From: an uncultured Lachnospiraceae bacterium
GTDB taxonomy: Bacteria > Bacillota_A > Clostridia > Lachnospirales > Lachnospiraceae
Length of the DNA stretch: 14,002 nt
Reading direction: 5' to 3'
Assembly (NCBI GenBank): GCA_910587495.1
Contig: CAJUMT010000081.1
Coordinates: forward strand, 1-14,002
A program made the translations under genes and the position numbers. Positions 13,480-14,002 of the stretch are shown in pieces. Each line of letters starts with the position of its first letter. The first letter of the stretch is position 1. The notes beneath the pieces are model-generated. The model did not search any database and was not told where the DNA came from. It was given only the letters and a program-made list of their open reading frames with translations.

Positions 13480-13520
13480 AAAAGCCCCCTCACTTTTCCA
13501 AAGGAAAAAGCGAGGGGGTT
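13480..13520 (-). terminator. Intrinsic terminator of the sigma-factor gene
   Basis: On the minus strand CCCCCTCGCTTTT pairs with AAAAGTGAGGGGG (13 bp with one G-U) around TCCTTTGGA, followed by CTTTTC. It begins 14 bp after the stop of the sigma-like gene. Confidence 0.8.
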
Positions 13521-13534
13521 GAGCGGATAATTTT

Positions 13535-14002
13535 TTATTTTTCCAGAAGTTTTTTGAGCTTGGAGAGAATCTTTCGCTTGCGGTCATTGATTGTTTTCTG
13601 CGGGATGCCCGAAGCCTTTGACCATTCCCGTTCTGACAATCCACGGAAGAAAATGGCGTTTACTAAACTTTGTTCATCTTCTGACAATAAGGAAATGGCA
13701 AAACGTAGCTTGTCCAACATCATTCTGCGGACAACGGTTTCTGCAACATTTACTGCTTCATCAGCTATAAACTCAAAGCCGTTACCGCTGTCATCAGCAC
13801 TTTCTATCGCTTCTAAAGACAGCAGGCTGTTGTCTGCATCGAGCTTTTTCAGATAACGCCACCGTTCCTTGTCCCGATAGAACTCGATGTAGTGTGTCTG
13901 TTCCGTCTCAATCAAACAGCCCTGCACGGGGATAAAGAGCTTGTCCTTATAAGTTCCGTCCGTTTCCCTGCGGCGGCAGAAATCCTCGTAGGACAATTCT
14001 GT
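13535..14002 (-). CDS. Sigma-70-like factor of the integrative element, 5' end outside window
   Basis: The C-terminal third is a sigma region 4 helix-turn-helix: LLSEDEQSLVNAIFFRGLSE, then REWSKASGIPQKTINDRKRK and the basic tail ILSKLKKLLEK. The N-terminal part, with SYEDFCRRRETDGTYKDKLF, resembles the small sigma-70-like proteins encoded in Tn916-type elements upstream of xis and int. No sigma region 2 is visible in this part. The frame remains open to the window edge (codons ACA GAA TTG at the boundary), so the true start probably lies outside; an in-frame TTG at 13996 is possible but has no visible site. It may control element transcription. Its own terminator at 13480-13520 separates it from mazF. 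Confidence 0.85.
   Translation of the reverse strand, partial: TELSYEDFCRRRETDGTYKDKLFIPVQGCLIETEQTHYIEFYRDKERWRYLKKLDADNSLLSLEAIESADDSGNGFEFIADEAVNVAETVVRRMMLDKLRFAISLLSEDEQSLVNAIFFRGLSEREWSKASGIPQKTINDRKRKILSKLKKLLEK

Larger units (their letters stand above)
10860..14002. mobile_element. Tn916-family integrative element, one end, continues beyond the window
   Basis: The int-xis pair is closely Tn916-like in sequence style, size and order, with the 3' end of int nearest the element end. A putative sigma factor and a MazF-type toxin follow inward, all on the minus strand. The boundary must lie between the interrupted rightward gene (to about 10856) and the repeats beginning near 10899; the exact core cannot be fixed without the other end or an empty site. 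Conjugation genes would lie right of the window. Whether it is an active ICE is unknown. Confidence 0.8.

Overview
The window looks like a low-to-middle GC Firmicute chromosome, most likely a gut Clostridium of the Lachnospiraceae type. The clues are strong AGGAGG-type ribosome sites, TTG/GTG starts, a PRD/PTS-domain regulator, a Tn916-type integrative element and HicAB/AlbA-type accessory genes. The taxon is inferred from gene style; no marker gene names it.

Region 1 (1-92) is the 3' part of a tRNA-Gly(GCC) with its intrinsic terminator. Region 2 (133-9395) is a sugar-use locus. A leftward regulator with two HTH domains, two PRDs, an EIIB-like domain and an EIIA domain faces eight tightly packed rightward genes: Gfo/Idh/MocA oxidoreductase, mannitol-type PTS IICB, HAD phosphatase, ascorbate-like PTS IIA, ROK kinase, nanE, nagB and nagA. 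NanE, NagA and NagB give a full route from ManNAc-6-P through GlcNAc-6-P and GlcN-6-P to fructose-6-P. No sialic acid lyase or sialidase is present, so the ManNAc should come from a substrate brought in by this PTS. The oxidoreductase, HAD enzyme and kinase probably handle it before NanE. I do not recognise this combination as a described pathway, and its substrate is unknown.

Region 3 (about 9396-10860) is an eroded accessory stretch. It holds the middle or C-terminal part of an AlbA_2/HATPase-type protein joined by a deletion to a HicB antitoxin cut in its DNA-binding domain, a scrap of hicA, and a frameshifted remnant of a rightward gene.

Region 4 (about 10860-14002) is one end of a Tn916-family integrative element that continues past the right edge. 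All its clear genes point left: a sigma-70-like factor (partial), a MazF/PemK-type toxin without a visible antitoxin, a Tn916-size excisionase and a Tn916-type tyrosine integrase. About 600 bp between the sigma gene and mazF has no convincing long gene but many perfect hairpins, some nested. It may be a structured leader RNA or DNA element. A terminator between mazF and xis, and a promoter for int set inside an inverted repeat, suggest layered control of excision and integration.
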